This document shows, piece after piece, positions 9,037 through 17,422 of a DNA stretch of 64,000 bases. The notes beneath the pieces are model-generated. The model was not told the DNA's origin, made no database searches, and saw nothing but the letters and a program-made list of their open reading frames with translations. This stretch comes from Bacteroidota bacterium (GTDB lineage: Bacteria > Bacteroidota > Bacteroidia > Bacteroidales > Lentimicrobiaceae): positions 1-64,000 of the forward strand of contig WSXX01000011.1 of assembly GCA_009773515.1 (NCBI GenBank), written 5' to 3'. How positions within the stretch are numbered: the first letter of the stretch is position 1; each line of letters begins with the position of its first letter. Position numbers and translations under genes: made by a program.

Positions 9037-10938
9037 GTGAAAAATACTTTTGTTAAATTACTGGCTGTTGCGTTGTGTATTCTGCTGCCGCATTTATCGT
9101 TCAGCCAGCTTAGCCTGGGCGGGGTACCTCCCGGAATTTCTTCCAGATCAACCTTAGAGGCGGTTCCCTTAATTTACTTTGATAAGCCTGACCTGAGTCA
9201 ATTGCTGCGCGAAGATGCTGAGAACGAAACCATGGGCTTGCCTGAGCGGATGGGTGTGAGCTTTGCAGCAGGTTATAATGCCGGCAATTCAGGCAACTGG
9301 GAAATCATATCAGGAAGAAGAATCTGGAAACTTCAGATTGACGTGCCCGATGCTGTTGGCATTGGACTATATTTCAGTGATTTTAGTCTGCATGAAGATG
9401 CATTAATGTATATTTATTCTGCTGATTATTCGCATGTTATTGGTGGTTTTTCATCACAGAACAATCACCCTTCAGGTCTTTTCGCCACCGAAATTGTGAA
9501 AGGTAGCCGCATTATCATAGAGTATTCCGAGCCGGTATTTTATAACGATAAACCTGATTTTACAATTTCTGAGGTTTTGTATGTTTACCGTTCCATGCTA
9601 TTTCCGGGTGATAATTCTTCGCGTGAAGTGTTATCGGGAGCCTGCCAGGTAAATACCTCCTGTGCTGAGGGCAACAACTGGCGCGACCACATTAAAAGTG
9701 TTGTGCGGATAAGAATTAAAAACGGATTTTCAGCTTATTGGTGCACCGGCACTCTCGTTAATAATACGGCTATTGATTTTGAACCATTTGTTCTCACGGC
9801 TGATCACTGCGCCCGCGATGGCTCGGGTGATTATGCCAATGCCGATGATTTGCTTCAGTGGGTATTCTCTTTTCAATACGAATTGCCTGACTGCGACGGA
9901 GGCACAGCCCCGCTGAACAAAACCCTCACAGGTGCAGTAAAGATTTCAAGCAGCACGCCGACACTCAACAATGGCAGCGATTTCTATCTGGTTTTGCTTA
10001 ATGATGACATTCCTCCTTCATACGAAGCTTTTTATGCAGGGTGGGATATTTCAGAAACTACAAGTCCATCTGGTGTTAGCATTCACCATCCTTCAGGGGA
10101 TTATAAAAAGATATCTACCTATAACTCACCGCTAATAAATGATCAATGGGGCAGTAATCCAGGCACACATTACAGGGTAGTATGGACTGAAACGGCAAAC
10201 GGTCATGGCACAACTGAAGGTGGTTCTTCAGGTTCGCCGATTTTCAGCAATAAAGGCAGGATTATCGGGCAGCTTACCGGTGGTGAGTCGGGGTGCTATA
10301 ATCTTACCGGCCCGGATTTCTATGGTAAAATGGCGTATTCATGGCTATCCAACGGCACACATGACTCCCTCAGATTGCAGCCCTGGCTCGACCCGATTAA
10401 CTCGGGCCAGCAATTTATCAATGGCAATTACAATGACAAACAGGTTCTCGCCCGTTTTTTGGCTGATACCAATGTGGTTGGCATAGGAAACAGTCTGATT
10501 TTCAGTGATATTTCAACGGGCAATCCGATTTCCTGGAAGTGGACTTTTGAAAGTGGTGATCCCGCAACGTCCACCCAGCGAGATCCAGGCTCAATCCGGT
10601 ATGATCGGCTAGGAAAGTTCTCAGTTACGCTGGTTGTTACCAATGAATTTGGAACCGATAGCCTCACCCGTGAAGACTTTATTACCGTTGTTCCCGGAGT
10701 TTTTCCAAATCCTGCCAATGATTATTTTTATATTCTGACAGGGACCGAAACCTCTGAAAAATGCAATGTAAGCGTTATTGATGCACAGGGTAGAACTGTT
10801 TTTGTTGAAAATTTTAGCCAGAGTAGCGGAGGATTTTATAAAGTATCTTGCGAGAACTGGCCTTCAGGTGTTTACGTTGTGATGGTGGATTGTAATGAAC
10901 TGAGCTACAGAGAGAAACTTATAAAGGTTAAGCCCTGA
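9037..10938 (+). CDS. Secreted trypsin-fold serine endopeptidase with PKD and T9SS sorting domains
   Basis: This is a 633-residue extracellular protease. Domains in order are a signal peptide (1-24), an N-terminal propeptide-like region, a chymotrypsin/lysyl-endopeptidase-like domain (about 205-430), a PKD domain (about 467-548) and a T9SS type A sorting domain (about 551-633, VFPNPANDYFYI). The triad is visible: His257 in TADHC, Asp315 in GSDFYLVLL and Ser398 in GGSSGSP. Several paired cysteines suit extracellular disulfides. The start is a GTG at 9037; the sequence that follows is a clean signal peptide. A possible -7 box TATTTTCG lies at 9002-9009. A six-copy 8-base tandem repeat starts right after the stop codon. 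Confidence 0.85.
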   Translation: MKNTFVKLLAVALCILLPHLSFSQLSLGGVPPGISSRSTLEAVPLIYFDKPDLSQLLREDAENETMGLPERMGVSFAAGYNAGNSGNWEIISGRRIWKLQIDVPDAVGIGLYFSDFSLHEDALMYIYSADYSHVIGGFSSQNNHPSGLFATEIVKGSRIIIEYSEPVFYNDKPDFTISEVLYVYRSMLFPGDNSSREVLSGACQVNTSCAEGNNWRDHIKSVVRIRIKNGFSAYWCTGTLVNNTAIDFEPFVLTADHCARDGSGDYANADDLLQWVFSFQYELPDCDGGTAPLNKTLTGAVKISSSTPTLNNGSDFYLVLLNDDIPPSYEAFYAGWDISETTSPSGVSIHHPSGDYKKISTYNSPLINDQWGSNPGTHYRVVWTETANGHGTTEGGSSGSPIFSNKGRIIGQLTGGESGCYNLTGPDFYGKMAYSWLSNGTHDSLRLQPWLDPINSGQQFINGNYNDKQVLARFLADTNVVGIGNSLIFSDISTGNPISWKWTFESGDPATSTQRDPGSIRYDRLGKFSVTLVVTNEFGTDSLTREDFITVVPGVFPNPANDYFYILTGTETSEKCNVSVIDAQGRTVFVENFSQSSGGFYKVSCENWPSGVYVVMVDCNELSYREKLIKVKP

Positions 10939-10986
10939 GATTCAAAGATTCAAAGATTCAAAGATTCAAAGATTCAAAGATTCAAA
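10939..10986. repeat. Tandem repeat, six copies of gattcaaa
   Basis: Six perfect copies of the 8-base unit gattcaaa begin on the base after the protease stop codon. They are followed by a degenerate tail (gatttgctaatttgaagatg). Lying in the 3' untranslated region, they cannot change the reading frame of the gene. Confidence 0.95.
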
Positions 10987-11048
10987 GATTTGCTAATTTG
11001 AAGATGAGACAATCTGAAGATTAGAAAATGGGGCAATTTAAATCTGGG

Positions 11049-12266
11049 TTATGCTACTTCGATTGATTCCTCTGAATTAATATTAATCTGCCTTGCAGTG
11101 CAGCAGCCAGTAGCATCTCCCTCCATCCGGCGAAGCAACTCCTTTATATTAAGCGAAGTAGATACAGGATTATCCATCCAGTGGTGACATCCGCAGTGAT
11201 CGAGCACCACGCATTGTGCCGGAATGTTATGGTGTTTCAGCTCAAATCCACCGGCAAGCAGGGTTGCCGGACATGCCACGCCAACTACTCCGGTTTTGAT
11301 CTTTCCCGGCGACGGAGCCCACACAGATAAATCAGAGGAGTGCTTAAGTATCATTACCTCAAAGCCATTTGATTTACCCAGCTTTGTCAAATGATTTACC
11401 TGACATTTTTCCGCACATAATGTGCAATGTTCGCCGCAAGAGGTCTTTACCGCCTTGCAATTTACTGCATCACCTTTCATACAGCCAGGAACAAGCAAAA
11501 CCTTTTCTTCAGAATCACTGAAAGCCCGGCAGTTTGCGTCATTGATAAGATAAGCACCCAACATGCCAAGATGATATTCCGTACTGTTTCGGTTTACCGA
11601 TATTCCGTCTTCTCTTTTAGCGTATTTCCGGCGTACATTTTTGTGAAATTGCTCAGTTTCACGGGTGTACTTGCCAAGCGCTTCCTGACTGATTACACTG
11701 AACTGGCTGGCAACATTTCGCATCAGGCAGATGCAGATAAATGCAAATCCATCACCGGTATCTTTCAAAAAGTGCATCCATTTTGTGAGTTGTCTGGCTT
11801 CGCGATGAAATTCGCCGGTGGCTTCCATCCAGCTGATCAGCTTTTCAAACCCTTGGATTCCAGGCAAAAGGAAGCTGTTTTCATGTTCCGGATTTTCCAT
11901 CATTTGCAATCCGAGAATGCCTCGGGCTTCGTCTGCTGATTTTCCGGTCTGACCCGGAACTTTACGAAGTACTGACAGTTGTTTCATGATATCCATCAGG
12001 GCTTCAGACGATTCTTGAGCATAGCCGCCATATCGGTTCCAGTAAACACCGGTCATCAAAGCTTCTAAAAGCAGTTCTTCCCTGCTGTAGCTGGCAATCT
12101 CAGCGTCTTCATGATAAAATCTGATGAGTGCGTCGGTGAGTGAACCAAGGTTTTCTTCAAGCAGATTAAGGGCTTTGACTGAAAATATTCTGATGTCGTG
12201 ATAATAAGTATCAGTGTTGTTTTCTCCTGCGAAAAGCGAGTAAGGTTTGGTGACGGGGCTTGCCAT
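11049..12266 (-). CDS. DUF116 domain-containing cysteine-rich protein
   Basis: This is a 405-residue cytoplasmic protein. The first 240 residues are helical and unrecognised. The C-terminal 150 residues match the DUF116 pattern (PF01976): VPGCMKGDAVNC, then CGEHCTLCAEKC at 277-288, then VGVACPATLLAGGFELK, then LDHCGCHHWM. About a dozen cysteines (262, 270, 277, 281, 284, 288, 332, 352, 358, 360, 388, 389) suggest iron-sulfur or other metal binding. DUF116 function is not established. The gene stands alone between the protease and a T9SS protein, with its own -7 box. Its two C-terminal CC/CGC clusters are worth noting. Confidence 0.75.
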   Translation of the reverse strand: MASPVTKPYSLFAGENNTDTYYHDIRIFSVKALNLLEENLGSLTDALIRFYHEDAEIASYSREELLLEALMTGVYWNRYGGYAQESSEALMDIMKQLSVLRKVPGQTGKSADEARGILGLQMMENPEHENSFLLPGIQGFEKLISWMEATGEFHREARQLTKWMHFLKDTGDGFAFICICLMRNVASQFSVISQEALGKYTRETEQFHKNVRRKYAKREDGISVNRNSTEYHLGMLGAYLINDANCRAFSDSEEKVLLVPGCMKGDAVNCKAVKTSCGEHCTLCAEKCQVNHLTKLGKSNGFEVMILKHSSDLSVWAPSPGKIKTGVVGVACPATLLAGGFELKHHNIPAQCVVLDHCGCHHWMDNPVSTSLNIKELLRRMEGDATGCCTARQININSEESIEVA

Positions 12267-12285
12267 TTTGATGTGAATTACCGGG

Positions 12286-12293
12286 CAAAAATA
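12286..12293 (-). promoter_or_regulatory. Putative -7 box for the DUF116 gene
   Basis: The minus strand reads TATTTTTG, matching TAnnTTTG. It lies 20 bases before the start codon, so the untranslated leader would be about 13 bases. Confidence 0.5.
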
Positions 12294-12581
12294 TTGGCTG
12301 TAATTCCAAACCGAAAATGTTATTCGACGAAGCGTTTTTATTTATGTGTGAGTTGCAGTTTTTTACCGGTAAACCGGGTTTGCAATTTGATGATAGAAAG
12401 GGGAACAAAGTGGGTCGGGGGACGAAGAGGAACATTTAGAGACCAAAGGAACGGAGGACGGATTCAAGACAAGGAGACACGGAGAATGGGAGACAAGGTG
12501 ATTAAAGAGGGACGAACTTCGGTCTCTATAAGATAATAGCTAATAAGTTTCGGGCATATCATCAAGCGCCACCCTATCCTC

Positions 12582-12619
12582 AAAAAAAAAACAGCCACAT
12601 CCCAATAGAGATATGGCTG
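12582..12619 (-). terminator. Rho-independent terminator of the large T9SS gene
   Basis: On the minus strand a 9-base-pair stem (12611-12619 with 12592-12600, one G-U pair) closes a 10-base loop and is followed by a run of about nine Us (the A run at 12582-12590 on the + strand). It lies 23 bases after the stop codon. Confidence 0.85.
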
Positions 12620-12641
12620 CTTCGAAATCAATTATTTAAGT

Positions 12642-15600
12642 TTATTCAATGATCAGCTTTTCGGTGAAGTTTTGCTCCGGGGAACTGATGCGCAGTATAT
12701 AAATTCCTTTTTGCAGATGGCTGGTTGAAAGTACCCATGCCTGTCCGTTTTCGAGGTTCCGCTCCAGAACAGTGATTCCGGAAGCATTTACAATACTTAC
12801 CCTTGCATTGAGAAGTTCATTGTTTGATTGTATGTTCAGTACATCCCTTCCCGGGTTAGGGAATAATCTGATGCTTCTCTGATTGGTTTCTACTTTGAAA
12901 GTATTTACCAGATCGGTAAGGAAAATGTTGTCGATATATAGTCCGTTTCCGCGACGATGAACCGATTCAAAGGCAATTCTGATATTTTCAGCACCAGCCC
13001 ATTGACTCAGATCGATGAGATTACATGGAGGATTGCCCGGAGCACCGCACCAATCTGATGGCAATGCAGGTACAAATAGTCCGGTATCAACTAAAGCATG
13101 GGTTACAAAATTACCGCTGCCTTCTTCACCGAGAGCAAGAACCCTTTGCCACGTAGTTCCGCAATCAGGCGAAACAAGCACTATCAGCGAATCAGTAATC
13201 TGAGCATAACGTTTGGCGTAAGCATGATCAAACCCAAGTACAACAGTCTCAAAACCAGTAAGGTTGAATGGTGGAGATACCAGTCGGTCACGTGGACCCG
13301 GCGCAACTGCATAATCAAAGAAGTTCATTCTCAGTGCAGTGCTTCCTCCTGTATTTCCCTGAACCTGCGCCAGTTCCCAGGTGTTTTTGTTGTCAGGATT
13401 TTCAATTGTCCATGCATTCGCCTGCAGCGATTGTGATTCAAAATTTTCACCGAAAGGAATTACCATTCCACCGATTTGAATATAATCAGCCTCCGTAATG
13501 CTTGATTGTCCGTTTACATTTGAAACAGAGAGGGTTACGCTGTAATTTCCGGCTGCATTAAAAACAACCTCCGGGTTTTGCGATGTGGCCGAAGTTCCGC
13601 TGATAAATGTAACATCGGAAGGATCGAAACTCCACTCCCATGAAATCGGGCAATATTCTGAATTGTCGGTAAATCTTACTACCGGATTGTCCTCGGTGCA
13701 GAATATCCTGTTGTTTGAACTAAAAGCAGCCAATGGCATCAGGTCTTCACTTACAGTGATGTAACCAAGTTTTAGTTCAGAGTCGGTGCCGGCAGGATTA
13801 CTTACCGTAAGACTTACATTATAAACTCCAGGGGTGTTCCAGGTAATTCCTGTTGGGTTTCTCTCGGTTGATGAGTTTACAGATGCCCCGGGAAACGACC
13901 ACGACCAATCAAAGGGTACGCCCACTGATAAATCGGTGAAATTTATCGGACAACCAACGGGAACTGTGGTTTCAGAAGCCGTGAAATTTGCTGTTGGAGT
14001 TGAATAATTCACAGGTGATTCCCACAATCCGCGGCCATAGGTACCTGCTCTGATAACATCGCCATTGGGACCGGTTGGATCGTAATAAATCTCAAGCTCA
14101 GTTACTCTTCCTGCAGCCGGAAACCCGTTGGAGAACATAATCCAGTCAGCCATATAAGCATCGCGGTAGAATATACCTATATCAGTTCCCAGATAAAGAC
14201 CTTCCGCGCTGTTGCGGTAATAAACGATGGAGTTCATCTGTACATCAGGAAGCGATCCTGTGATTTCAGTCCAGTTAAATCCCTTGTCAATCGATTTGAA
14301 CACTCTGTTTTGCTGAACGATATATACGATATTCTCATCAACGGGGCTGGCTTCTATCGAAGAAATTGAATTTGACGTAGGAAGGTGTGGTGTCAGTGAA
14401 GTCCATTGTACACTGCCAGCTTTGGCATTGTCGCTGCGAAACATCAGATTTCCGCTTGCAGCATAAAGTATATCGGTGTTGGCTCTCGATTGATCAAGCA
14501 CACTCAGATTGCTGGTATTGATGGTGGAAATTTTGGTCCAGCTCACACTGTTTGTATTTCCGGCTTTGATGTTGGTACTTCTCCATACATTTTTGTAGCC
14601 GATAAACATTGTATTGCCATCAAAATGATCAATTATGAAAGGTGTAACCCATGCACCGCTTTCGGTGATTCCATTTGAACCCTGACCGGCAATCTGACCC
14701 TGCGAATTGTTGTTGAAAATCCGGTTGATGTCGCCGTAATAAACAGTTGAGTAACTATAGCGGTCATCGTTGGGGTCGAATGCACATTCCATGCCATCAC
14801 CACCTCCAACAGCAACCCATGAAGTGCCGGTATAGGTTGAAGTTCCGTTGTCCTGATAACCGTTAATGACATAATTCTTGTTGGTTGCACTCTGCCCGAT
14901 TTTATATGCCTGACTGATGACCAAACCGTTTGAAATTTCAGTCCAGCTCTGACCAGCATTTGCTGTCCAGTAAACACCGCCATCGTTTCCGGCATATAAC
15001 CTGTTGTTCAGTGGGTTATACTCCAGAATGTGGAGATCGGCATGTACTGAAGTTACACCACAATCGCCATACCAGTGGGCAGTGATAAACCAGTTTGAGC
15101 CTCCGTTGGTGGATTTGAAGATATTAACACCACCGCCAAAAATTACATCTGCATTGTTTGGGTCAACCGCCATATCAAGATCGTACCAGGCCTGTCCACC
15201 AGAGCCGCCGTTACAACCCCAGCTCATAATGTTGGGCGAGGTTGAACGAAGTGTGAATGATAAACCACTATCGGTTGAACGGTAAACACCTTTGTATGAA
15301 TCGTTGTTTGTAACCAGAAAATAAACAATTTCAGGATTGGCAAGAGATACGCCAATCACACCGCGTGCTCCACCTGTTAGTCCGCTGTTGATGATTGAAA
15401 ACGAGTTTCCGTTGTTTGTTGAACGATAAAAATCGCCTCCAACAGCAGCGTACATAATATCAGGGTTACCTGGCTTGAATACAAGTTCTTTAAAGTTGCC
15501 CTGCGCATTTCTTACCCATGATTGTCCCGCATCTGTTGATTTGTAGATTCCGCCCGATGTAGCAGCAATTAAAATTTCGTTATCATCCGGATGCATCAGC

Positions 15601-16313
15601 AGTCTGCCTACCGTAACATTTCCCATGCCTGCATTGGATTCTGCAAATGTAAGACCACCATCCAGACTTTTCCATACACCAAGACCGGGCGCATCACCGG
15701 CATCTCTGTCGCCGGTTCCAATGTAAATTACATCAGGGTTTACGTGATCAACCGCAATGGATGATACACCAAGGGTTGGGAGAATATCAGTGTAGGTTGA
15801 CCATGATTGTCCGCCATCGTTGGTTATCCATAAACCGCCGGATGGGGCTCCGATATAGAATTTATTGGCATCGGTCGGGTGAAAAGCAATGGCATTTACC
15901 CTGCCTAGTCCGCGGTAACCATTATAACCTGAAGGAACATCAAATGGTCCGAGGGGAGTCCAGTTTCCGGCTGAATTGCGGTTGCTGTTTCTGCTGATAT
16001 AATTGTTGTATTCATTGATATCGCGGTCGGGAGCAGGTTTTCTACCATCGGGACTGACGCGTTGTTCCATCCAGTATTCCCAGCGTTTGTATGGTTTATA
16101 ACCGCTTCCTTTGGTAATTTCACGACCTTCCCAATATGCATTGAAAGCTTGCTGTGTTTCAAAAAAATTGGCATCCGGATCTTGCATCATTTCAATCCAG
16201 TATGGATATTCAGCAGCATCGGCTTTAAGGGTTTGAGTGTAAGCGTCTGTAGAAGCAAACAATCCTGCAAGAATTGCCAGCAAAATCAGACCCGATTTTA
16301 GAGTTGTTTTCAT
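12642..16313 (-). CDS. Large secreted sortilin-like propeller protein with PKD and T9SS domains
   Basis: This is an extracellular protein of about 1223 residues. A signal peptide (MKTTLKSGLILLAILAG) leads into a long beta-propeller built of Asp-box/sortilin-like repeats (for example ITNDGGQSWSTY, KSLDGGLTF, KSTDAGQSWV). Two PKD domains follow (FTASETTVPVGCPINFTDLS and the one ending NGQSSITEADYI). Then comes a jelly-roll module with DRLVSPPFNLTGFETVVLGF and a T9SS type A sorting domain (LFPNPGRDVLNI). The start at 16313 is preferred because it begins the signal peptide; an upstream ATG at 16346 would add 11 polar residues and lies on the -7 box. Such proteins are proposed surface binding or carbohydrate-active proteins; no catalytic site is evident. 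Confidence 0.82.
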   Translation of the reverse strand: MKTTLKSGLILLAILAGLFASTDAYTQTLKADAAEYPYWIEMMQDPDANFFETQQAFNAYWEGREITKGSGYKPYKRWEYWMEQRVSPDGRKPAPDRDINEYNNYISRNSNRNSAGNWTPLGPFDVPSGYNGYRGLGRVNAIAFHPTDANKFYIGAPSGGLWITNDGGQSWSTYTDILPTLGVSSIAVDHVNPDVIYIGTGDRDAGDAPGLGVWKSLDGGLTFAESNAGMGNVTVGRLLMHPDDNEILIAATSGGIYKSTDAGQSWVRNAQGNFKELVFKPGNPDIMYAAVGGDFYRSTNNGNSFSIINSGLTGGARGVIGVSLANPEIVYFLVTNNDSYKGVYRSTDSGLSFTLRSTSPNIMSWGCNGGSGGQAWYDLDMAVDPNNADVIFGGGVNIFKSTNGGSNWFITAHWYGDCGVTSVHADLHILEYNPLNNRLYAGNDGGVYWTANAGQSWTEISNGLVISQAYKIGQSATNKNYVINGYQDNGTSTYTGTSWVAVGGGDGMECAFDPNDDRYSYSTVYYGDINRIFNNNSQGQIAGQGSNGITESGAWVTPFIIDHFDGNTMFIGYKNVWRSTNIKAGNTNSVSWTKISTINTSNLSVLDQSRANTDILYAASGNLMFRSDNAKAGSVQWTSLTPHLPTSNSISSIEASPVDENIVYIVQQNRVFKSIDKGFNWTEITGSLPDVQMNSIVYYRNSAEGLYLGTDIGIFYRDAYMADWIMFSNGFPAAGRVTELEIYYDPTGPNGDVIRAGTYGRGLWESPVNYSTPTANFTASETTVPVGCPINFTDLSVGVPFDWSWSFPGASVNSSTERNPTGITWNTPGVYNVSLTVSNPAGTDSELKLGYITVSEDLMPLAAFSSNNRIFCTEDNPVVRFTDNSEYCPISWEWSFDPSDVTFISGTSATSQNPEVVFNAAGNYSVTLSVSNVNGQSSITEADYIQIGGMVIPFGENFESQSLQANAWTIENPDNKNTWELAQVQGNTGGSTALRMNFFDYAVAPGPRDRLVSPPFNLTGFETVVLGFDHAYAKRYAQITDSLIVLVSPDCGTTWQRVLALGEEGSGNFVTHALVDTGLFVPALPSDWCGAPGNPPCNLIDLSQWAGAENIRIAFESVHRRGNGLYIDNIFLTDLVNTFKVETNQRSIRLFPNPGRDVLNIQSNNELLNARVSIVNASGITVLERNLENGQAWVLSTSHLQKGIYILRISSPEQNFTEKLIIE

Positions 16314-16343
16314 TGAGCGTGTGTTTGAAAAATATGAGAAAAG

Positions 16344-16351
16344 CAAAAATA
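16344..16351 (-). promoter_or_regulatory. Putative -7 box for the large T9SS gene
   Basis: The minus strand reads TATTTTTG, a full match to TAnnTTTG. It lies 30 bases upstream of the ATG at 16313 and supports that start over the one at 16346. Confidence 0.5.
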
Positions 16352-16549
16352 GGTGTTTTCAATGTTTTAATTACAGTTGGATGTTAAAAAATATTAGAAA
16401 CTTAGGAGGGGTGTGTGCGGATCTCTCCTTATCTGCCCATTGGGCAGCTTCACCTGCCGGCTATGGCTTCGGCTTGGTTCATTTTTTTGTGGGGCTCCTG
16501 GGACACGGGTGACTCTGTCGCCACTGTCGCCAGATTCCCAGTAGGCAAG

Positions 16550-17131
16550 CTATTCTTTCTTCCTATTTCTCTCTACTAATCTTGCTTTGGTCATTCTTTC
16601 TCTTAAACCACCTTCTTTTATAAAGGCAACTTCCAATTGCCTGATCTGCTGTTTCAGCAGATAGGTGCAGATTTTAATCAAAGTTATCATGGCATTGGCA
16701 CAAATCTCAGGGCTTTCGTGCTCAATTGCCTTTTTAAAAGTTTCGTAAGTGGGAATGGGTGCACTCCTGTTGAGTTCGCGAAGGCGGGCAACCAACCGAT
16801 GTTCTTTTTCCCAGATGGGCAGTTTGTTGGTGCGTAAAAAATCTTCGTAATCTATTTGAAGCTCTTCCAGACTGGCCCGGGCTACATTGGTAAGTTTAAT
16901 TTCTGTTTCTTTTGAAGTGGCAGATGCCATGCTTCCCTCTGCAATGTTTTGTTTGCCGCTGCGGGCTGCCTGCACCATTTGCCCAACCGTACGATCGTAT
17001 TTATGAAAAAAGCGATTGGTAAAATATACCGTGCCATCATAGATGATTTCAGCTTTCTGGTAACTGAACAGATTTCGGTAACCACCGTGTGTGGGAATAA
17101 AGCCTTCGGTGTTTTTGTTTTCGTCGCTCAT
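16550..17131 (-). CDS. Four helix bundle suffix domain-containing protein
   Basis: This soluble helical protein of 193 residues belongs to the S23-like four-helix-bundle family, found as intervening-sequence proteins of 23S rRNA and as stand-alone genes. Family features visible are YRNLFSYQKAEIIYDGTVYFT near the start, DRTVGQMVQAARSGKQNIAEG with the conserved IAEG turn, and the suffix region VARASLEELQIDYEDFLR. Its molecular role is not known. No rRNA gene is nearby, so it is not an intervening-sequence copy. The ATG at 17131 is chosen because family similarity begins there; a GTG at 17161 is possible. Confidence 0.8.
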   Translation of the reverse strand: MSDENKNTEGFIPTHGGYRNLFSYQKAEIIYDGTVYFTNRFFHKYDRTVGQMVQAARSGKQNIAEGSMASATSKETEIKLTNVARASLEELQIDYEDFLRTNKLPIWEKEHRLVARLRELNRSAPIPTYETFKKAIEHESPEICANAMITLIKICTYLLKQQIRQLEVAFIKEGGLRERMTKARLVERNRKKE

Positions 17132-17193
17132 TTGGTTGTTGGGGTGGGACACGGTGGACACACATATTTAGTTGTTAATTTTTGATTCAACAG

Positions 17194-17208
17194 CCTCGAC
17201 AAGCTCAG
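17194..17208. repeat. Short module cctcgacaagctcag
   Basis: This small module resembles the 24-25-base inserts inside the dispersed repeats (ccttcgaca-gctcagg) at 27958-27981 and 53598-53621. It lies just after the cytochrome bd operon. Confidence 0.4.
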
Positions 17209-17258
17209 ATACCGCACCACCACGCACCTTACCTTAAAGTTGCCTAAAAAGAAACTGC

Positions 17259-17396
17259 TTACGGCCTGGTATCTTCCCCCAATGGATCTTCCAGAATTTG
17301 TTTTCGGAGGAGTTTTAATGCCAGCAGTGTGAGGTAATATGACAGGGCAATCATGGCAGGCCATGAGAGAAGCCAGAGTATTTTATCGAGATACAT
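17259..17396 (-). CDS. Putative 45-residue single-helix membrane protein after cydB (CydX-like)
   Basis: The frame starts 26 bases after the cydB stop, in the same direction. It encodes 45 residues: a short polar start (MYLDK), one hydrophobic helix (about residues 6-30, ILWLLSWPAMIALSYYLTLL) and a charged tail (LLRKQILEDPLGEDTRP). Known CydX and CydH subunits of cytochrome bd are 30-50-residue single-helix proteins encoded next to cydB, so position, size and topology fit. Sequence similarity to E. coli CydX is not obvious to me, so the function is inferred from context. A TAA ends the frame at 17259. There is no strong Shine-Dalgarno site, which is usual in this phylum. Confidence 0.55.
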   Translation of the reverse strand: MYLDKILWLLSWPAMIALSYYLTLLALKLLRKQILEDPLGEDTRP

Positions 17397-17422
17397 AATG
17401 TTTTGTTTTTAAGGGTTTCAGC

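Larger units (their letters stand above)
12267..12641. other. Intergenic stretch, purine-rich, with promoter and terminator
   Basis: The right end holds the terminator of the large T9SS gene and the left end holds the promoter of the DUF116 gene. Between about 12396 and 12530 the + strand is strongly purine-rich, with degenerate units such as gacaaggagacacggag and gggagacaaggtg. No credible gene is present. Confidence 0.6.

Noticed and set aside
9037-10938. Secreted protease considered as a gingipain-type cysteine protease
   Set aside because: No Cys-His caspase-like site is present; the His257/Asp315/Ser398 triad and GGSSGSP motif identify a trypsin-fold serine enzyme.
10939-10986. Tandem gattcaaa considered as CRISPR or as an origin iteron array
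   Set aside because: The units are contiguous without spacers and no replication initiator gene is near.
12198-12536. A 112-residue plus-strand frame in the gap left of the large T9SS gene
   Set aside because: It is partly antisense to the DUF116 gene start and partly the purine-rich tract; composition is Arg/Gly/Lys-rich with no family resemblance.
16550-17131. Four-helix-bundle gene considered as a 23S rRNA intervening-sequence protein
   Set aside because: No rRNA sequence lies on either side in this window.
17128-17364. A 78-residue minus-strand frame after cydB
   Set aside because: It has no membrane helix pattern, is rich in Cys/Arg/Ser and lies in a different frame from the 45-residue hydrophobic protein at 17259-17396, which has better spacing and composition.
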